Shown piece by piece: positions 47,349-57,046 of a stretch of DNA of 64,000 bases. The position numbers were made by a program, and so were the translations under genes. Source of the stretch: Mycolicibacterium grossiae (lineage in GTDB: Bacteria > Actinomycetota > Actinomycetes > Mycobacteriales > Mycobacteriaceae). Position 1 is the first letter of the stretch. Each line of letters begins with the position of its first letter. Under the pieces are notes generated by a model that had not been told where the DNA came from, did not search any database, and worked only from the letters and a program-made list of their open reading frames with translations. The stretch lies in the NCBI RefSeq assembly GCF_008329645.1, contig NZ_CP043474.1:2480001-2544000 (forward strand). Direction: 5' to 3'.

Positions 47349-48872
47349 GTGCAGCTCGGTGACATGTTCGAGACGCTGTCGCGGCGCAGCCGCTCGCTGG
47401 TCGACCAGCAGCTGTCGCTGATCGACGATCTGGAACGTCACGAGGAGGACCCCGACCGGCTTCGGCGTCTCTTCGCACTCGACCACCTGGCCGCGCGGAT
47501 GCGGCGCAACGGCTCGAACCTGTTGGTGCTGGCGGGTTCCCGCGTCCCGCGCGAGCAGGCCGACCCCATGCCGGTGACCGCGCTCATCGACGCCGCCGCG
47601 TCCGAGGTCGAGGACTACGCCCGGGTGGTGACGGCGACGGCGCCGGACACCGAGGTGCTGGGCGCCGTCGCGGGTGACCTGGTGCACCTGCTGGCCGAAC
47701 TCCTCGACAACGCGCTGCGCTATTCGCCGCCGGTCTCGGAGGTTCGGGTGTCGGCCGTGCACACCGGCAACGGCGGCCTGGTGCTCGAGGTCTCCGACGC
47801 CGGCATCGGCATGGCGGAGTCGGACCTGCGCGTCGCGAATGCCCGGCTGCAGTCCGGCGGCGAGGTGAATCCCTTCACCGCGCGCCACATGGGCCTGTTC
47901 GTGGTGGGCCGGCTGGCCCGCCAGCACGGCCTGGTGGTGCGGCTGCGCAGCACCGTCGCCGGCGACCCGTCCTCCGGCACGACCGCCGGGGTGTACGTGC
48001 CCGTCGAGTTGCTGCTGCGCGCGGGCGTCCCGCTCGCCCCACCCGCCGAGCCCGAGCCTGCCGAGCCCGAACCCCGCGTGCCCCAACCCGCCGCATCCGA
48101 ACCCAAATCGACCGAACCCGTTGTGCCGCACTCTGTTTCGCATGAGCCCACCGGGTCCGACGAGTTCGCCGAGTTCGTGCCGGACACCGATGACGAAGAC
48201 ACCGGCGAGGTGGTCACCCACCGCGAGGCCGAGACCGTCGGGCAGGCCCGCAACGGCCACGCCGACGTGCCGGTGTCCTTCCTGCCGCAGCGCAGTCCGG
48301 GCGCCAGCGGAATCGCCGACATCCCCGCCGGGCCGCCGGCGTTCACCGAACTCGACGCGCAACCGCCGCGCACGCCTGCGCCCGCGGACCCCCAGCCGTA
48401 CGCTCAGCCCGACCCGGCGCCCCGCAGACCCGCCCCGGCGGACACGTCGGACTTCTTCGCCTCCCGTGAGCGCGCCGCGACCGCACCCCCGCCCGAGCCG
48501 GCCCCGTCGCGCGGGGGCGACGGCAGCATCTTCGACTCGATGCTCTCCGAGTGGCTCATCGACGATCCGCACGAGCTGGCCAGCAGCACCGACCTCGACT
48601 GGCAGACGGTCTGGGACAAGGGGTGGACGGCCGCCGCGGCCGCCGAGCAGGCCCCGGTGGTGGAGCACACCGCCGAGGGACTTCCGATCCGTCAGCCCGG
48701 CGCCCGCCTGGTGCCGGGCGCCGCGGACGCACCCGAGGACCCGGAGCCGCCCGTCACCGCCCGGCACGGCCGTGATCCGGAGGCGGTGCGGGCCAGCATG
48801 AGCAGCCACTTCGGTGGTGTGAACGCCGGGCGCGAGCACGTCCGGGGGAGCAGGGAGACCGACCGCGAATGA
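47349..48872 (+). CDS. C-terminal fragment of the conservon kinase
   Basis: Possible restart at GTG 47349, giving 507 residues: helical dimerisation part ([23 protein letters not shown]), HATPase with N box [15 protein letters not shown] and G1 DAGIGM, and a Pro/Glu-rich C-terminus of about 270 residues. No clear ribosome binding site precedes the GTG. It overlaps the Roadblock gene by 4 bp. Confidence 0.6.
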   Translation: MQLGDMFETLSRRSRSLVDQQLSLIDDLERHEEDPDRLRRLFALDHLAARMRRNGSNLLVLAGSRVPREQADPMPVTALIDAAASEVEDYARVVTATAPDTEVLGAVAGDLVHLLAELLDNALRYSPPVSEVRVSAVHTGNGGLVLEVSDAGIGMAESDLRVANARLQSGGEVNPFTARHMGLFVVGRLARQHGLVVRLRSTVAGDPSSGTTAGVYVPVELLLRAGVPLAPPAEPEPAEPEPRVPQPAASEPKSTEPVVPHSVSHEPTGSDEFAEFVPDTDDEDTGEVVTHREAETVGQARNGHADVPVSFLPQRSPGASGIADIPAGPPAFTELDAQPPRTPAPADPQPYAQPDPAPRRPAPADTSDFFASRERAATAPPPEPAPSRGGDGSIFDSMLSEWLIDDPHELASSTDLDWQTVWDKGWTAAAAAEQAPVVEHTAEGLPIRQPGARLVPGAADAPEDPEPPVTARHGRDPEAVRASMSSHFGGVNAGREHVRGSRETDRE

Positions 48873-49276
48873 CCCGTCCCACGCAGCGTCAATCGCTCGA
48901 CTGGCTGGTCGCGAAGTTCGCCGACGAGGTCGCCGGGGTGTCGCACGCCATCCTGGTGTCGGCCGACGGGTTGCTGATGGCCGCCAGCGCGCACATGCCG
49001 ACCGAGCGCGCCGACCAACTGGCCGCCGTCGCGTCGGGACTGGCGAGCCTGTCGACGGGTGCGGCGCAGCTCTTCGACGGCGGCTACGTGCTGCAGTCGG
49101 TCGTGGAGATGGAGAACGGCTACCTGCTCCTGATGCGTGTGGGCGACGGGTCGCATCTGGCGGCGCTGGCGAGCCGGACGGGGGACATCGGTCAGATCGG
49201 CTACGAAATGGCGATCCTCGTCGAGCGCGTCGGCACGGTGGTGCAGTCCGGGCGCCGCTCGGCACACCGGACCTGA
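48869..49276 (+). CDS. Roadblock/LC7 domain protein (CvnB-like)
   Basis: 135-residue Roadblock/LC7 fold, acting in conservons as a regulator of the GTPase encoded two genes on: [31 protein letters not shown] and [21 protein letters not shown]. Counterpart of Rv3364c. Overlaps the kinase frame by 4 bp. Confidence 0.92.
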   Translation: MTRPTQRQSLDWLVAKFADEVAGVSHAILVSADGLLMAASAHMPTERADQLAAVASGLASLSTGAAQLFDGGYVLQSVVEMENGYLLLMRVGDGSHLAALASRTGDIGQIGYEMAILVERVGTVVQSGRRSAHRT

Positions 49277-49283
49277 CGCGACC

Positions 49284-49670
49284 GTGGACTCCGTGCGCAC
49301 CGGGTGGGAGCCCGACGAACCGGTCGACGGGGTCAGCCTCGTCCGCCCGTTCGTCCTGACCGCCGGGCGCACCACCGCCCGCCTCGACCTGCCGCTCGAG
49401 GCGCCCGTGGAGACGGTCGACGACGGCCCGGTGCCGGGGTGGCCGGCGGGCGACGTGCGGGCCCGCATCCTCGCGTGCGGTCTTGCCCGCACGTCGGTGG
49501 CGGAGGTCGCGGCGCGGCTCGCACTACCGCTCGGCGTTGCGCGCGTGCTGATCTCCGATCTGGTCACGCAGGGGTATCTTCGGGTGCATGCCACGCTGTC
49601 GGATTCGGCGACCGTGGCCGAGCGACGCGAACTCATAGGGAGGACCCTGCGTGGCCTACGGGCACTCTGA
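49284..49670 (+). CDS. DUF742 protein (CvnC-like)
   Basis: 128-residue DUF742 protein with the usual VRPFVLTAGRT motif near the start and a winged-helix-like C-terminal part (EVAARLALPLGVARVLISDLVTQGYLRVH). Third component of the conservon module. Start at GTG 49284; GTG 49293 is possible. It overlaps the GTPase gene by 20 bp. Confidence 0.88.
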   Translation: MDSVRTGWEPDEPVDGVSLVRPFVLTAGRTTARLDLPLEAPVETVDDGPVPGWPAGDVRARILACGLARTSVAEVAARLALPLGVARVLISDLVTQGYLRVHATLSDSATVAERRELIGRTLRGLRAL

Positions 49671-50226
49671 GAGCCGTTCTGCCGCATCGACGAAGATCGT
49701 CGTCTCGGGCGGCTTCGGCGCCGGGAAGACCACCTTCGTCGGCGCCGTCTCGGAGATCATGCCGCTGCGCACCGAGGCCATCGTGACCAACGCGTCGTCG
49801 GGCCTCGACGGCCTGGAGGCGACGCCCGACAAGACCACGACGACCGTCGCGATGGACTTCGGTCGCATCACCCTGGCCGATGACCTGGTGCTGTACCTCT
49901 TCGGCACGCCCGGCCAGCGCCGGTTCTGGTTCATGTGGGACGACCTCGTCCGCGGCGCGATCGGCGCGGTGATCCTCGTCGACGTCCGCCGCCTGCAGGA
50001 CAGCTTCGCCGCCGTCGACTTCTTCGAGGCGCGCAAGCTGCCGTTCATCATCGCGGTCAACGAGTTCGAGGGCTCGCCGCGCCACCCCGCGCAGGCGGTG
50101 CGGACGGCGCTGGCGCTGCCGGAGCACGTCCCGGTGGTCCTGGTGGACGCCCGGGACCGGCAGTCGGCCCGCGCCGCGCTCATCGCGGTCACCGAGTACG
50201 CACTGCTGAACCTCTCGACGGCGTGA
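49651..50226 (+). CDS. Conservon GTP/ATP-binding protein (CvnD-like)
   Basis: 191-residue small GTPase-like protein. P-loop GGFGAGKTTFVGAV near residue 19; FGTPGQRRFWFMWDD is the switch-like DxxGQ region; VNEFEG resembles the NKxD position. GTG 49651 is preceded by GGGAGG. Fourth component of the conservon; overlaps mfpA by 4 bp. Confidence 0.92.
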   Translation: MAYGHSESRSAASTKIVVSGGFGAGKTTFVGAVSEIMPLRTEAIVTNASSGLDGLEATPDKTTTTVAMDFGRITLADDLVLYLFGTPGQRRFWFMWDDLVRGAIGAVILVDVRRLQDSFAAVDFFEARKLPFIIAVNEFEGSPRHPAQAVRTALALPEHVPVVLVDARDRQSARAALIAVTEYALLNLSTA

Positions 50227-50783
50227 CTGACGACGCGGTCTGGGTCGACCGCGAGTTCGACGGCCACGACTTCCGCGAGGACGATCTGAGCAGGCTGCGC
50301 ACCGAGCGAGTCGTCTTCACCGACTGCACGTTCAGCGGTGTCGACCTGACCGAGTCCGAGCACGTCGGCTCGGCGTTCCGCAACTGCGACTTCCGCCGCG
50401 CGTCGCTGCTGCACAGCACCTTCCGGCACTGCACGCTGCTGGGCTCGGTGTTCACCGAGGCGCGGCTGCGACCGGTCGTGCTGGAGGAGTGCGACTTCAC
50501 GCTCACCGTGCTCGGCGGCTGCGACCTGCAGAAGGTGGACTTCTCCGACTGCCGGCTGCGCGAGGCCAGCCTGGTGGGCGCCGACCTGCGCGCGGCGGTG
50601 CTGCGCCGCGCCGACCTGACCGGCGCGCGCACGCAGGACGCGAAGTTCGGCGATGCCGACCTGCGCGGCGCCCGCGTCGACCCGACGTTCTGGACGACGG
50701 TGGCGCTGCGCGGGGCCAAGGTCGACGTCGACCAGGCCGTCGCCTACGCCGCCGCCCACGCCCTGCGGGTCGGCGGGGACTGA
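50223..50783 (+). CDS. mfpA: Pentapeptide-repeat protein MfpA
   Basis: 186 residues of consecutive A(D/N)LXX-type pentapeptides, forming a right-handed quadrilateral beta-helix that mimics B-DNA and binds DNA gyrase. MfpA of mycobacteria lowers fluoroquinolone sensitivity. GTG 50223 shares GTGA with the GTPase stop, so it is part of the conservon operon, as in M. tuberculosis (Rv3361c). The GTPase has been reported to affect MfpA action on gyrase. Confidence 0.93.
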   Translation: MTDDAVWVDREFDGHDFREDDLSRLRTERVVFTDCTFSGVDLTESEHVGSAFRNCDFRRASLLHSTFRHCTLLGSVFTEARLRPVVLEECDFTLTVLGGCDLQKVDFSDCRLREASLVGADLRAAVLRRADLTGARTQDAKFGDADLRGARVDPTFWTTVALRGAKVDVDQAVAYAAAHALRVGGD

Positions 50784-50837
50784 GAGCGCCCGAATCTCCG
50801 TTGCTCGGCCCCACGCGGGTGCGATAGACACGGGGCC

Positions 50838-51194
50838 ATGTCGACCCGAGAGACGATCGAACGCTGGGTGGCCCTGTTCAATGCCGGGGACGTCGAGGGC
50901 CTCGTCGCGCTGTACGCCGAGGACGCCGTCAATCACCAGATCGCGCTGCAGCCCGTGCACGGCAGGGCTGCGCTCGCCGACTTCTTCCGCGAGACCTTCG
51001 CCGGCGGCCCGCTGACCTGCCAGCCGGTCGGCCTGCTGATCGACGGCGACCGGGGCGCCCTGGAGTGGACCGACCCGGACGGCTTCCGCGGCTGCGGGTT
51101 CTTCGACGTCGCCGACGGTCTGATCGTCGCGCAGCGCGGCTACTGGGACAGCGCCCAGCTGGCCGCGGTGCATCCCGACGTGCACGCCGGGTGA
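50838..51194 (+). CDS. SnoaL-like nuclear transport factor 2 fold protein
   Basis: 118-residue single-domain protein of the NTF2-like superfamily (ETIERWVALFNAGDVEGLVALYAEDAVNHQIALQPVHGRAALADFFRETF). A GATAGACA stretch upstream may hold a -10. No reaction can be assigned; located after mfpA but with a 54-bp gap, so membership in that operon is uncertain. Confidence 0.8.
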   Translation: MSTRETIERWVALFNAGDVEGLVALYAEDAVNHQIALQPVHGRAALADFFRETFAGGPLTCQPVGLLIDGDRGALEWTDPDGFRGCGFFDVADGLIVAQRGYWDSAQLAAVHPDVHAG

Positions 51195-51201
51195 GCGGCT
51201 G

Positions 51202-53871
51202 TCAGCCGGCCTTGAGCCGAATCTTGAAGCGCACGAACGCCACGTAGAAGATCGACAGGGCCGCCAGCATGGCCATGTCGAACAGCCAGGCGTCCGACGT
51301 GTGCTTCCAGTGCGAGTCGTCCGGCATGATCGGCGGCTTCACCATGTCGGTCACGCCCACCGTCGACGCCGTGGCGCCGAAGCCCCAGCGAGCGGGCGTC
51401 ACCCACGACAGCTGGTCGAGCCCGAGGCGGCCCGTGACCGGGATCAGACCGCCGGAGAACACCAGCTGCGACATCACCGCGACCACCAGCAGCGGCATGA
51501 TCTGCTCGCTGGTCCTGGCCAGCGCGGACAGCGCGAGGCCCACCGTGGCCGCGCACACCGTGGTGGCGGCCATGCCGATGAACAGTTCGATCGAGGCGGC
51601 GACCTCACCGCCGCCCAGCACCACCGCGCCGTTCTGGGGCGTGCCGACGCCGACGAGCGTGATCCCGGTGACGATGGCGGACTGCACGATCGCGAACACC
51701 GAGTAGATGCAGACCTTCGCCAGCAGGTAGGCCGACGTCGACAGCCCCACCGCCTGTTCGCGCAGGAAGATCGCGCGTTCGCCGATCAGGTCGCGCACCG
51801 TCAGAGCGGTGCCCATGAAGATCGCGCCGACGTTGAGCAACACCAGCACCTGGCCCGGCTGGTTGGGCGCGTCGCCGACCGGGGAGGGCTGACCGAACCC
51901 GGTGGAGCCCGGCACCGACAGCGACAGCACACCCATGATGAACGGGAGAATGGCCAGGAAGAGGAAGTAGCCGCGGTCGGAGACGATGAGCCGCATCTGG
52001 CGCCGGGCGATCGTCGAGAATTGGTGCCGCACACTGGTGCTCGCAGGACTGCCGAGGTCGGCGGGTTCCTCGGCGGGCGGTGCCGGCGGGGGCGGGCCGT
52101 GCCGTTCCAGGAACCGGCGGCTCGCCGCGTCGGGGTCACCCGCGACGGTGCTGAAGATGTCGGCCCAGTTCGTCGTGCCGAGCTGCGGTCCGATCTGCGC
52201 GGGCGGCCCGTAGAACGCGGTCTTGCCGCCCGGCGCCAGCAGCAGCACCTGGTCGCAGACGTCGAGGTAGGTCAGCGAGTGCGTGACCACCAGCACCACG
52301 CGGCCCGCGTCGGCGAGCTGGCGGAGCATCGTCATGACCTGGCGGTCCAGCGCGGGGTCCAGGCCGGAGGTCGGCTCGTCGAGGATCAACAGCGACGGGC
52401 CGGTCAGCAGCTCGAGGGCCACCGACGCACGCTTGCGCTGACCGCCGGAGAGCTTGTCGACGCGGGTCTCCAGGTGCTTGGTCATCTCGAGTTCCTCGAG
52501 CACCTGCATGACGACGCGCTCGCGGTCCTCCTTGGTGGTGTCCGGCGGCAGCCGCAGCTCGGCGGCGTACATCAGCGCCTGCTTCACCGTCAGCTGGCCG
52601 TGCACCACGTCGTCCTGCGGGACCATGCCGATCCGGGAGCGCAGCGAGGCGTACTCGGCGTGGATGTCGTGGCCCTCGAAGGTCACCGTGCCCGAGGTGG
52701 GGTGCGTGTAGCCGGCCACCAACTTGGCGAACGTCGACTTGCCCGCGCCCGACGGGCCGATCACGGCGGTCAGGGTGCCGGGCCGCGCGGCGATCGAGAT
52801 GTTGTCGAGCAGCGTCTTGTTGTTCTCGATGGTCCACGTGACGCCGTTGACCTCGAGGCCGCCGGTGCGCGTGGCCGCCTCGGTCTCGGTCCGGCGCGCC
52901 AGGGTGCCGCCGGTGAAGACGAGGTCGACGTTGCCGATCGTGACCACGTCGCCGTCGTGCAGCACCGCGGCGTCGACGCGCGCGCCGTTGACGAACGTGC
53001 CGTTGATGCTCTTGTTGTCGCGGATCTCCGTGCCGCCCGGCGTCGGAACCAGGGTGGCGTGGTGGCGACCGGCCAGGACGTCGGGGATGACGATGTCGTT
53101 GTCGGTGGCGCGACCGATCTTCACCGATCCCGGCGGGGCCTCGCTCGGCCGACCGGGCCGCAGGATCCGCAGCATGCTGGTCGCGAGGTTGCCGTCGTTC
53201 CCGCGCGGTGCGGCGCTCGGGCCGAGCATGGTGACCGGTTCGGCCTGCTGCGAGATCGGCTGCGATGGCGGGGGAGGGGCGTACCGCGGAGGCGGCGGCG
53301 GTGCGGTCGGGGGTGCCGTCGGATACGCGTTCTGCGGGGCATTCGGATAGCCGGTCTGCGGCCCGTTCCCGTACCCCGTCGGCGGCGGGTAGGGCGTGTG
53401 CCCGCCCGTGGGCGCCGACGGGTAGCGCGGCTGCTGCCCCGACGGGTAGGCCTGCGGGCGGTTCGGTGGGGCGGTGTGCGCGGCGCTCTGCGCACCGGAC
53501 TGCCACGCGGGGCGCCCGACGACGGGCACCGCGGTGGTCGGCGGGGTGCCGGCCGAGCCCTGGTGCCTGCCCACCTCGAACGTCAGACGGGGACCGTCCG
53601 GGTTGCCGATGTTGACGGCCAGCCCGTCGGCGATGTCGGCGACGGGCACGCGGGCGCCGTTGACGTACATCCCGTTGAGGGAGCCGTTGTCGATGGCGAG
53701 CCATCGACCTTGGTCGAACCGGAGGATGAGGTGGGCCCGCGACGTGAGGGGGTGGGCGATGCGGACGTCGGCGCGCAGGTCGCGGCCGACGACGACGTCA
53801 TTGCCTGCCGCGAAGGTGCGGGCCGACCCGTCGTACCGGACGGTCAGAGCGGGCGGTGCTGGTCGCGTCAT
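51202..53871 (-). CDS. FHA-domain ABC transporter, ATPase-permease fusion (Rv1747-like)
   Basis: 889 residues in one chain: FHA1 about 30-95 (RAHLILRFDQGRWLAIDNGSLNGMYVNG), a Pro/Gln-rich linker about 105-235, FHA2 about 250-305 (GRHHATLVPTPGGTEIRDNKSINGTFVNG), an ABC ATPase with Walker A GPSGAGKSTFAK about 370, signature LSGGQRKRASVA about 472 and LLILDEPTSG about 493, then six or so transmembrane helices from about 640. Rv1747 is phosphorylated by PknF in M. tuberculosis and exports lipooligosaccharide-type products; no kinase gene is beside this one. A TAGAGT hexamer lies 8 bp upstream of ATG 53871. Confidence 0.9.
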   Translation of the reverse strand: MTRPAPPALTVRYDGSARTFAAGNDVVVGRDLRADVRIAHPLTSRAHLILRFDQGRWLAIDNGSLNGMYVNGARVPVADIADGLAVNIGNPDGPRLTFEVGRHQGSAGTPPTTAVPVVGRPAWQSGAQSAAHTAPPNRPQAYPSGQQPRYPSAPTGGHTPYPPPTGYGNGPQTGYPNAPQNAYPTAPPTAPPPPPRYAPPPPSQPISQQAEPVTMLGPSAAPRGNDGNLATSMLRILRPGRPSEAPPGSVKIGRATDNDIVIPDVLAGRHHATLVPTPGGTEIRDNKSINGTFVNGARVDAAVLHDGDVVTIGNVDLVFTGGTLARRTETEAATRTGGLEVNGVTWTIENNKTLLDNISIAARPGTLTAVIGPSGAGKSTFAKLVAGYTHPTSGTVTFEGHDIHAEYASLRSRIGMVPQDDVVHGQLTVKQALMYAAELRLPPDTTKEDRERVVMQVLEELEMTKHLETRVDKLSGGQRKRASVALELLTGPSLLILDEPTSGLDPALDRQVMTMLRQLADAGRVVLVVTHSLTYLDVCDQVLLLAPGGKTAFYGPPAQIGPQLGTTNWADIFSTVAGDPDAASRRFLERHGPPPPAPPAEEPADLGSPASTSVRHQFSTIARRQMRLIVSDRGYFLFLAILPFIMGVLSLSVPGSTGFGQPSPVGDAPNQPGQVLVLLNVGAIFMGTALTVRDLIGERAIFLREQAVGLSTSAYLLAKVCIYSVFAIVQSAIVTGITLVGVGTPQNGAVVLGGGEVAASIELFIGMAATTVCAATVGLALSALARTSEQIMPLLVVAVMSQLVFSGGLIPVTGRLGLDQLSWVTPARWGFGATASTVGVTDMVKPPIMPDDSHWKHTSDAWLFDMAMLAALSIFYVAFVRFKIRLKAG

Positions 53872-54104
53872 CGCGTATGACTCTATCGGTATCGACCTCG
53901 GCCGACCGGCGTCCCGGCGGTCGCGTCGGCGCGGGTGTTGGCAGCGGTCCGACGCGTCGTGCACCGGCAGTCGATTGCGCGGCAAAGCCGCGCGCGGGCG
54001 CACCGCCCGGTGTGCGGCGGCGTTGATTTCGGCAGGGTGACGATTTGGCACTGGTACGGCCGAGATTCGCCGTCGAGGGCATTCGACGTGGTCTCTTGAA
54101 CGGC

Positions 54105-54593
54105 ATGACCACGAATCGCCCGCTGCGCGCCCGGATCCGCGTCGCCGTGGCCGCCCTCGCAGCGGGGCTGATGCTTCCCGGCGTCGTGGCTACGGTCGTC
54201 GGTTTGCCCGGTGCCGCCGCGGCGCCCGGCGACCTGCCGCTGGACGCCCGCGGCTTCGTCGGGACGCCCGCGCGCTGTGATGGGCCACTGCGGCCCGTGC
54301 TCGCCGGCCGCACTCCGGTGTCGGTGATCGCGATCTGCGCCACCCCGCGCGGCCAGTTCGAGTACCGCGGCATGCGGCTGCGGGACCGGGCGTCGCTGCT
54401 GCTGCCGGCCACCGCGATGGCCAACGACTGCTACCGGGTGCGCGGCGACGGCGTCGACTACACGGTGTCGCCGCACAAGCTGCTGCTCACGGCGGGCATG
54501 CGCATCGTCCGCGACGAGACGATGCTGCAGTACTCCGATCTCCGGCCGAAGGACGCGGAGACGGCGACGGTCACCAAGACCAGCGGCAGCTAG
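54105..54593 (+). CDS. Secreted hypothetical protein
   Basis: 162 residues from ATG 54105. A long signal peptide (RLRIRVAVAALAAGLMLPGVVATVV-like) is likely cut after AAA, leaving about 118 residues with Cys in ARCDGPLRP, AICATPRG and NDCYRV. It corresponds by position to Rv3354. No domain recognised. A ribosome binding site is not obvious; TTG 54096 or 54045 are alternative starts. Convergent overlap of 4 bp with the oxidoreductase gene. Confidence 0.7.
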   Translation: MTTNRPLRARIRVAVAALAAGLMLPGVVATVVGLPGAAAAPGDLPLDARGFVGTPARCDGPLRPVLAGRTPVSVIAICATPRGQFEYRGMRLRDRASLLLPATAMANDCYRVRGDGVDYTVSPHKLLLTAGMRIVRDETMLQYSDLRPKDAETATVTKTSGS

Positions 54594-55801
54594 CCGGGCG
54601 AGCCCGTCACGACGCAGTGCGTGTGGCTGTAGATGGTGGCCATGCACTTGTTGCAGTGCGTGCAGGCCGAGCGGACGGAGCGCGCGTCGCCGTCGGCCTG
54701 GATGCGGTTGATCAGGTCCGGCTCGGCCAGCAGCGCGCGGCCCATCGCGACGAAGTCGAAGCCCTCGGCCATGGCGAGGTCCATGGTCTCGCGGTTGGTG
54801 ATGCCGCCGAGCAGGATCAGCGGCATGGACAGTTCGGCGCGGAACTGCCGGGCCTTGTCGAGCAGGAAGGCCTCACGGTAGGGGTACTCGCGCAGGAACT
54901 TCGTGCCGGTCATCCGGATGCCCCAGCTCAGCGGCGGGGCGAACGCGCCGGCGAACTCCTTGACCGGGGCGTCGCCGTGGAACAGGTAGAGCGGGTTCAC
55001 CAGTGAGCTGCCCGCGGTGAGTTCGATGGCGTCGAGCCCACCGTCCTCCTCGAGCCACTTGGCGGTCTGCAACGACTCCTCGAGCGGGATGCCGGCCCGG
55101 ACGCCGTCGGTCATGTTCAGCTTCGCGGTGACGGCGATGCGGCCGGCCCCATACCCGTCGACGGCGTCGCGGACGGCCCGGACGACGCCGCGTGCGACCT
55201 TGGCCCGGTTCTCCAGCGATCCGCCGTACTCGTCGCGGCGCCGGTTGAGCAGCGGGCTGAGGAAGGAGCTGGCGAGGTAGTTGTGCCCGAGGTGCACCTC
55301 GACGGCGTCGAAGCCGGCGTCGATCGCCAGGCGCGCCGCGGTGGCGTGCGCTCGGGTCACCTCCGCGATGTCCTCGCGGGTCGCCTTGCGTGCGAAGCGC
55401 ATCGACAGCGGGTTGAAGAACCGCACCGGTGCCAGTGCCGGCGCCTTGTTGGTGCGGGCGTTGGCGACCGGTCCGGCGTGGCCGATCTGCGCGCTGATCG
55501 CCGCGCCCTCGGCGTGGATGGCGTCGGTCAGCCGGCGCAGCCCCGGCACGGCCTCGGGGCGCATCCAGATCTGCCAGCCGTCGGTGCGGCCGCCGGGTGC
55601 CACCGCGCAGTACGCGACGGTCGTCATCCCGACACCGCCCGCGGCGGGCAGCCGGTGGTAGGTGATCAGGTCGTCGGTCACCAGGGCGTCGGGCGTGGAC
55701 GCCTCGAAGGTCGCGGCCTTGATGATGCGGTTGCGCAGGGTCACCGGGCCGAGCCGCGCCGGGCTGAAGACGTCGGTGAACACTTTCGGGCTGGTGTTCA
55801 T
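54590..55801 (-). CDS. NADH:flavin oxidoreductase (Old Yellow Enzyme family)
   Basis: 403-residue FMN barrel enzyme reducing activated alkenes or related substrates: [21 protein letters not shown] at the start, SAQIGHAG and [36 protein letters not shown] with the usual substrate-site His and Asn, and [24 protein letters not shown] terminal [17 protein letters not shown] cluster resembles the Cys-rich region of 2,4-dienoyl-CoA-reductase-like proteins, but no second domain follows. Diverges from folD across a 39-bp gap, so their promoters must overlap. Confidence 0.9.
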   Translation of the reverse strand: MNTSPKVFTDVFSPARLGPVTLRNRIIKAATFEASTPDALVTDDLITYHRLPAAGGVGMTTVAYCAVAPGGRTDGWQIWMRPEAVPGLRRLTDAIHAEGAAISAQIGHAGPVANARTNKAPALAPVRFFNPLSMRFARKATREDIAEVTRAHATAARLAIDAGFDAVEVHLGHNYLASSFLSPLLNRRRDEYGGSLENRAKVARGVVRAVRDAVDGYGAGRIAVTAKLNMTDGVRAGIPLEESLQTAKWLEEDGGLDAIELTAGSSLVNPLYLFHGDAPVKEFAGAFAPPLSWGIRMTGTKFLREYPYREAFLLDKARQFRAELSMPLILLGGITNRETMDLAMAEGFDFVAMGRALLAEPDLINRIQADGDARSVRSACTHCNKCMATIYSHTHCVVTGSPG

Positions 55802-55840
55802 GGCACTGAAGCTTGCCACGCGGATGGAATGATGGGGACC

Positions 55841-56695
55841 GTGGGAGCGATAGTTCTGGACGGCAAGGCCACGCGCGACGAGATCTTCACCGACCTGCGC
55901 ACGCGGGTGGAGAAGTTGACGGCCGCGGGGCGCACCCCGGGACTGGGAACGGTCCTCGTCGGCGACGACCCCGGCTCGCAGGCCTACGTGCGTGGCAAGC
56001 ACGCCGACTGCGCGAAGGTCGGCATCACGTCGATCCGGCGGGATCTGCCCGCCGACATCAGCCAGGAGACGCTCAACGAGACCATCGACGAGCTGAACGC
56101 CAACCCCGACTGCACCGGGTACATCGTGCAGCTGCCGCTGCCCAAGCACCTCGACGAGAACGCGGCGCTGGAGCGCATCGACCCGGCCAAGGACGCCGAC
56201 GGGCTGCACCCGACCAACCTCGGCCGGCTGGTGCTCAACGAGCCCGCGCCGCTGCCCTGCACCCCGCGCGGCATCGTGCACCTGCTGCGCCGCTTCGAGG
56301 TGGAGATCGCGGGTGCGCACGTCGTGGTCATCGGCCGCGGCGTGACCGTCGGCCGGCCGCTCGGACTGCTGCTGACGCGCCGCTCGGAGAACGCCACGGT
56401 GACGCTGTGCCACACCGCCACCCGGCACCTGCCGCAGCTGACGCTGGAGGCGGACATCGTCATCGCCGCCGCGGGCATGCCGCACATGGTGACCGCCGAG
56501 ATGGTCAAGCCCGGTGCGGCCGTCGTCGACGTCGGCGTGAGCCGCGACGAGGCGGGCAAGCTGGTCGGCGACGTGGCGCCCGACGTGTGGGACGTCGCCG
56601 GGCACGTCTCGCCGAACCCCGGCGGCGTCGGCCCGCTGACGCGGGCGTTCCTGTTGACGAACGTCGTCGAGGCCGACGAGAAGAAGCTCGCCTAG
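55841..56695 (+). CDS. folD: Methylene-tetrahydrofolate dehydrogenase/cyclohydrolase FolD
   Basis: Interconverts 5,10-methylene-, methenyl- and 10-formyl-tetrahydrofolate with NADP. 284 residues from GTG 55841 ([15 protein letters not shown]); ATG 55832 is the alternative. Catalytic Lys in [36 protein letters not shown] for NADP and the C-terminal [16 protein letters not shown] are intact. The next gene follows with no gap. Confidence 0.95.
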   Translation: MGAIVLDGKATRDEIFTDLRTRVEKLTAAGRTPGLGTVLVGDDPGSQAYVRGKHADCAKVGITSIRRDLPADISQETLNETIDELNANPDCTGYIVQLPLPKHLDENAALERIDPAKDADGLHPTNLGRLVLNEPAPLPCTPRGIVHLLRRFEVEIAGAHVVVIGRGVTVGRPLGLLLTRRSENATVTLCHTATRHLPQLTLEADIVIAAAGMPHMVTAEMVKPGAAVVDVGVSRDEAGKLVGDVAPDVWDVAGHVSPNPGGVGPLTRAFLLTNVVEADEKKLA

Positions 56696-56989
56696 ATGGA
56701 TGCCCGCGAGTTCGCCCGCAAGGTGTTCGCCGGGCAGTGGCCGATCCTCGCCGTGGGGCTGTTCTTCCTCGCGGCGTTCACGCTCGTCGTCGCCGGCTAC
56801 TGGCGGCGCGGCGCGCTGGTGCTGGCGATCGGCGTCGGGGTGGCCGCGGCAATGCGGCTGGCGCTGTCCGAGGACCGCGCCGGCCTGCTGGTGGTGCGGT
56901 CCCGCGTGGTCGACGTCGCCACCACGGCCGCGGTGAGTGCCGCGATGCTCTACGTCGCCTGGACGATCGACCCGCTCGGTACCAGCTAG
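56696..56989 (+). CDS. DUF3017 membrane protein
   Basis: 97 residues with three predicted transmembrane helices (WPILAVGLFFLAAFTLVVAG, ALVLAIGVGVAAAMRLALS and VVDVATTAAVSAAMLYVAWTI). ATG directly follows the folD stop codon. Counterpart of Rv3355c. Function unknown. Confidence 0.86.
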   Translation: MDAREFARKVFAGQWPILAVGLFFLAAFTLVVAGYWRRGALVLAIGVGVAAAMRLALSEDRAGLLVVRSRVVDVATTAAVSAAMLYVAWTIDPLGTS

Positions 56990-57010
56990 GAACATGCCCG
57001 ACGGGCAATA

Positions 57011-57025
57011 TTGCACACCGTGCAA
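57011..57025. promoter_or_regulatory. Inverted-repeat operator upstream of the TetR gene
   Basis: TTGCACACCGTGCAA: 6-bp perfect arms and 3-bp spacer, starting 36 bp before the TetR ATG and covering the -35 region. Probably an autoregulatory operator. Confidence 0.65.
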
Positions 57026-57034
57026 GATCAGGCG

Positions 57035-57040
57035 TACGGT
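57035..57040 (+). promoter_or_regulatory. -10 hexamer TACGGT of the TetR-monooxygenase operon
   Basis: TACGGT ends 6 bp before ATG 57047, downstream of the inverted repeat; a repressor bound there would block initiation. Confidence 0.45.
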
Positions 57041-57046
57041 GGCGTC

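Larger units (their letters stand above)
46143..48872 (+). pseudogene. Conservon sensor histidine kinase (CvnA-like) interrupted by an in-frame TAG
   Basis: A single 910-codon frame that would encode a 909-residue nitrate/nitrite-sensor-type kinase, counterpart of Rv3365c, if not for TAG at 47334-47336 (codon 398). The context reads [23 protein letters not shown], where homologues as I recall them have Gln; CAG to TAG is one transition. No frameshift: both halves are in the same frame. Upstream part: TM helix, extracellular sensor, TM helix, HAMP. Downstream part: dimerisation helices, HATPase and a Pro-rich tail. It heads the Roadblock-DUF742-GTPase-MfpA operon. Confidence 0.8.
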
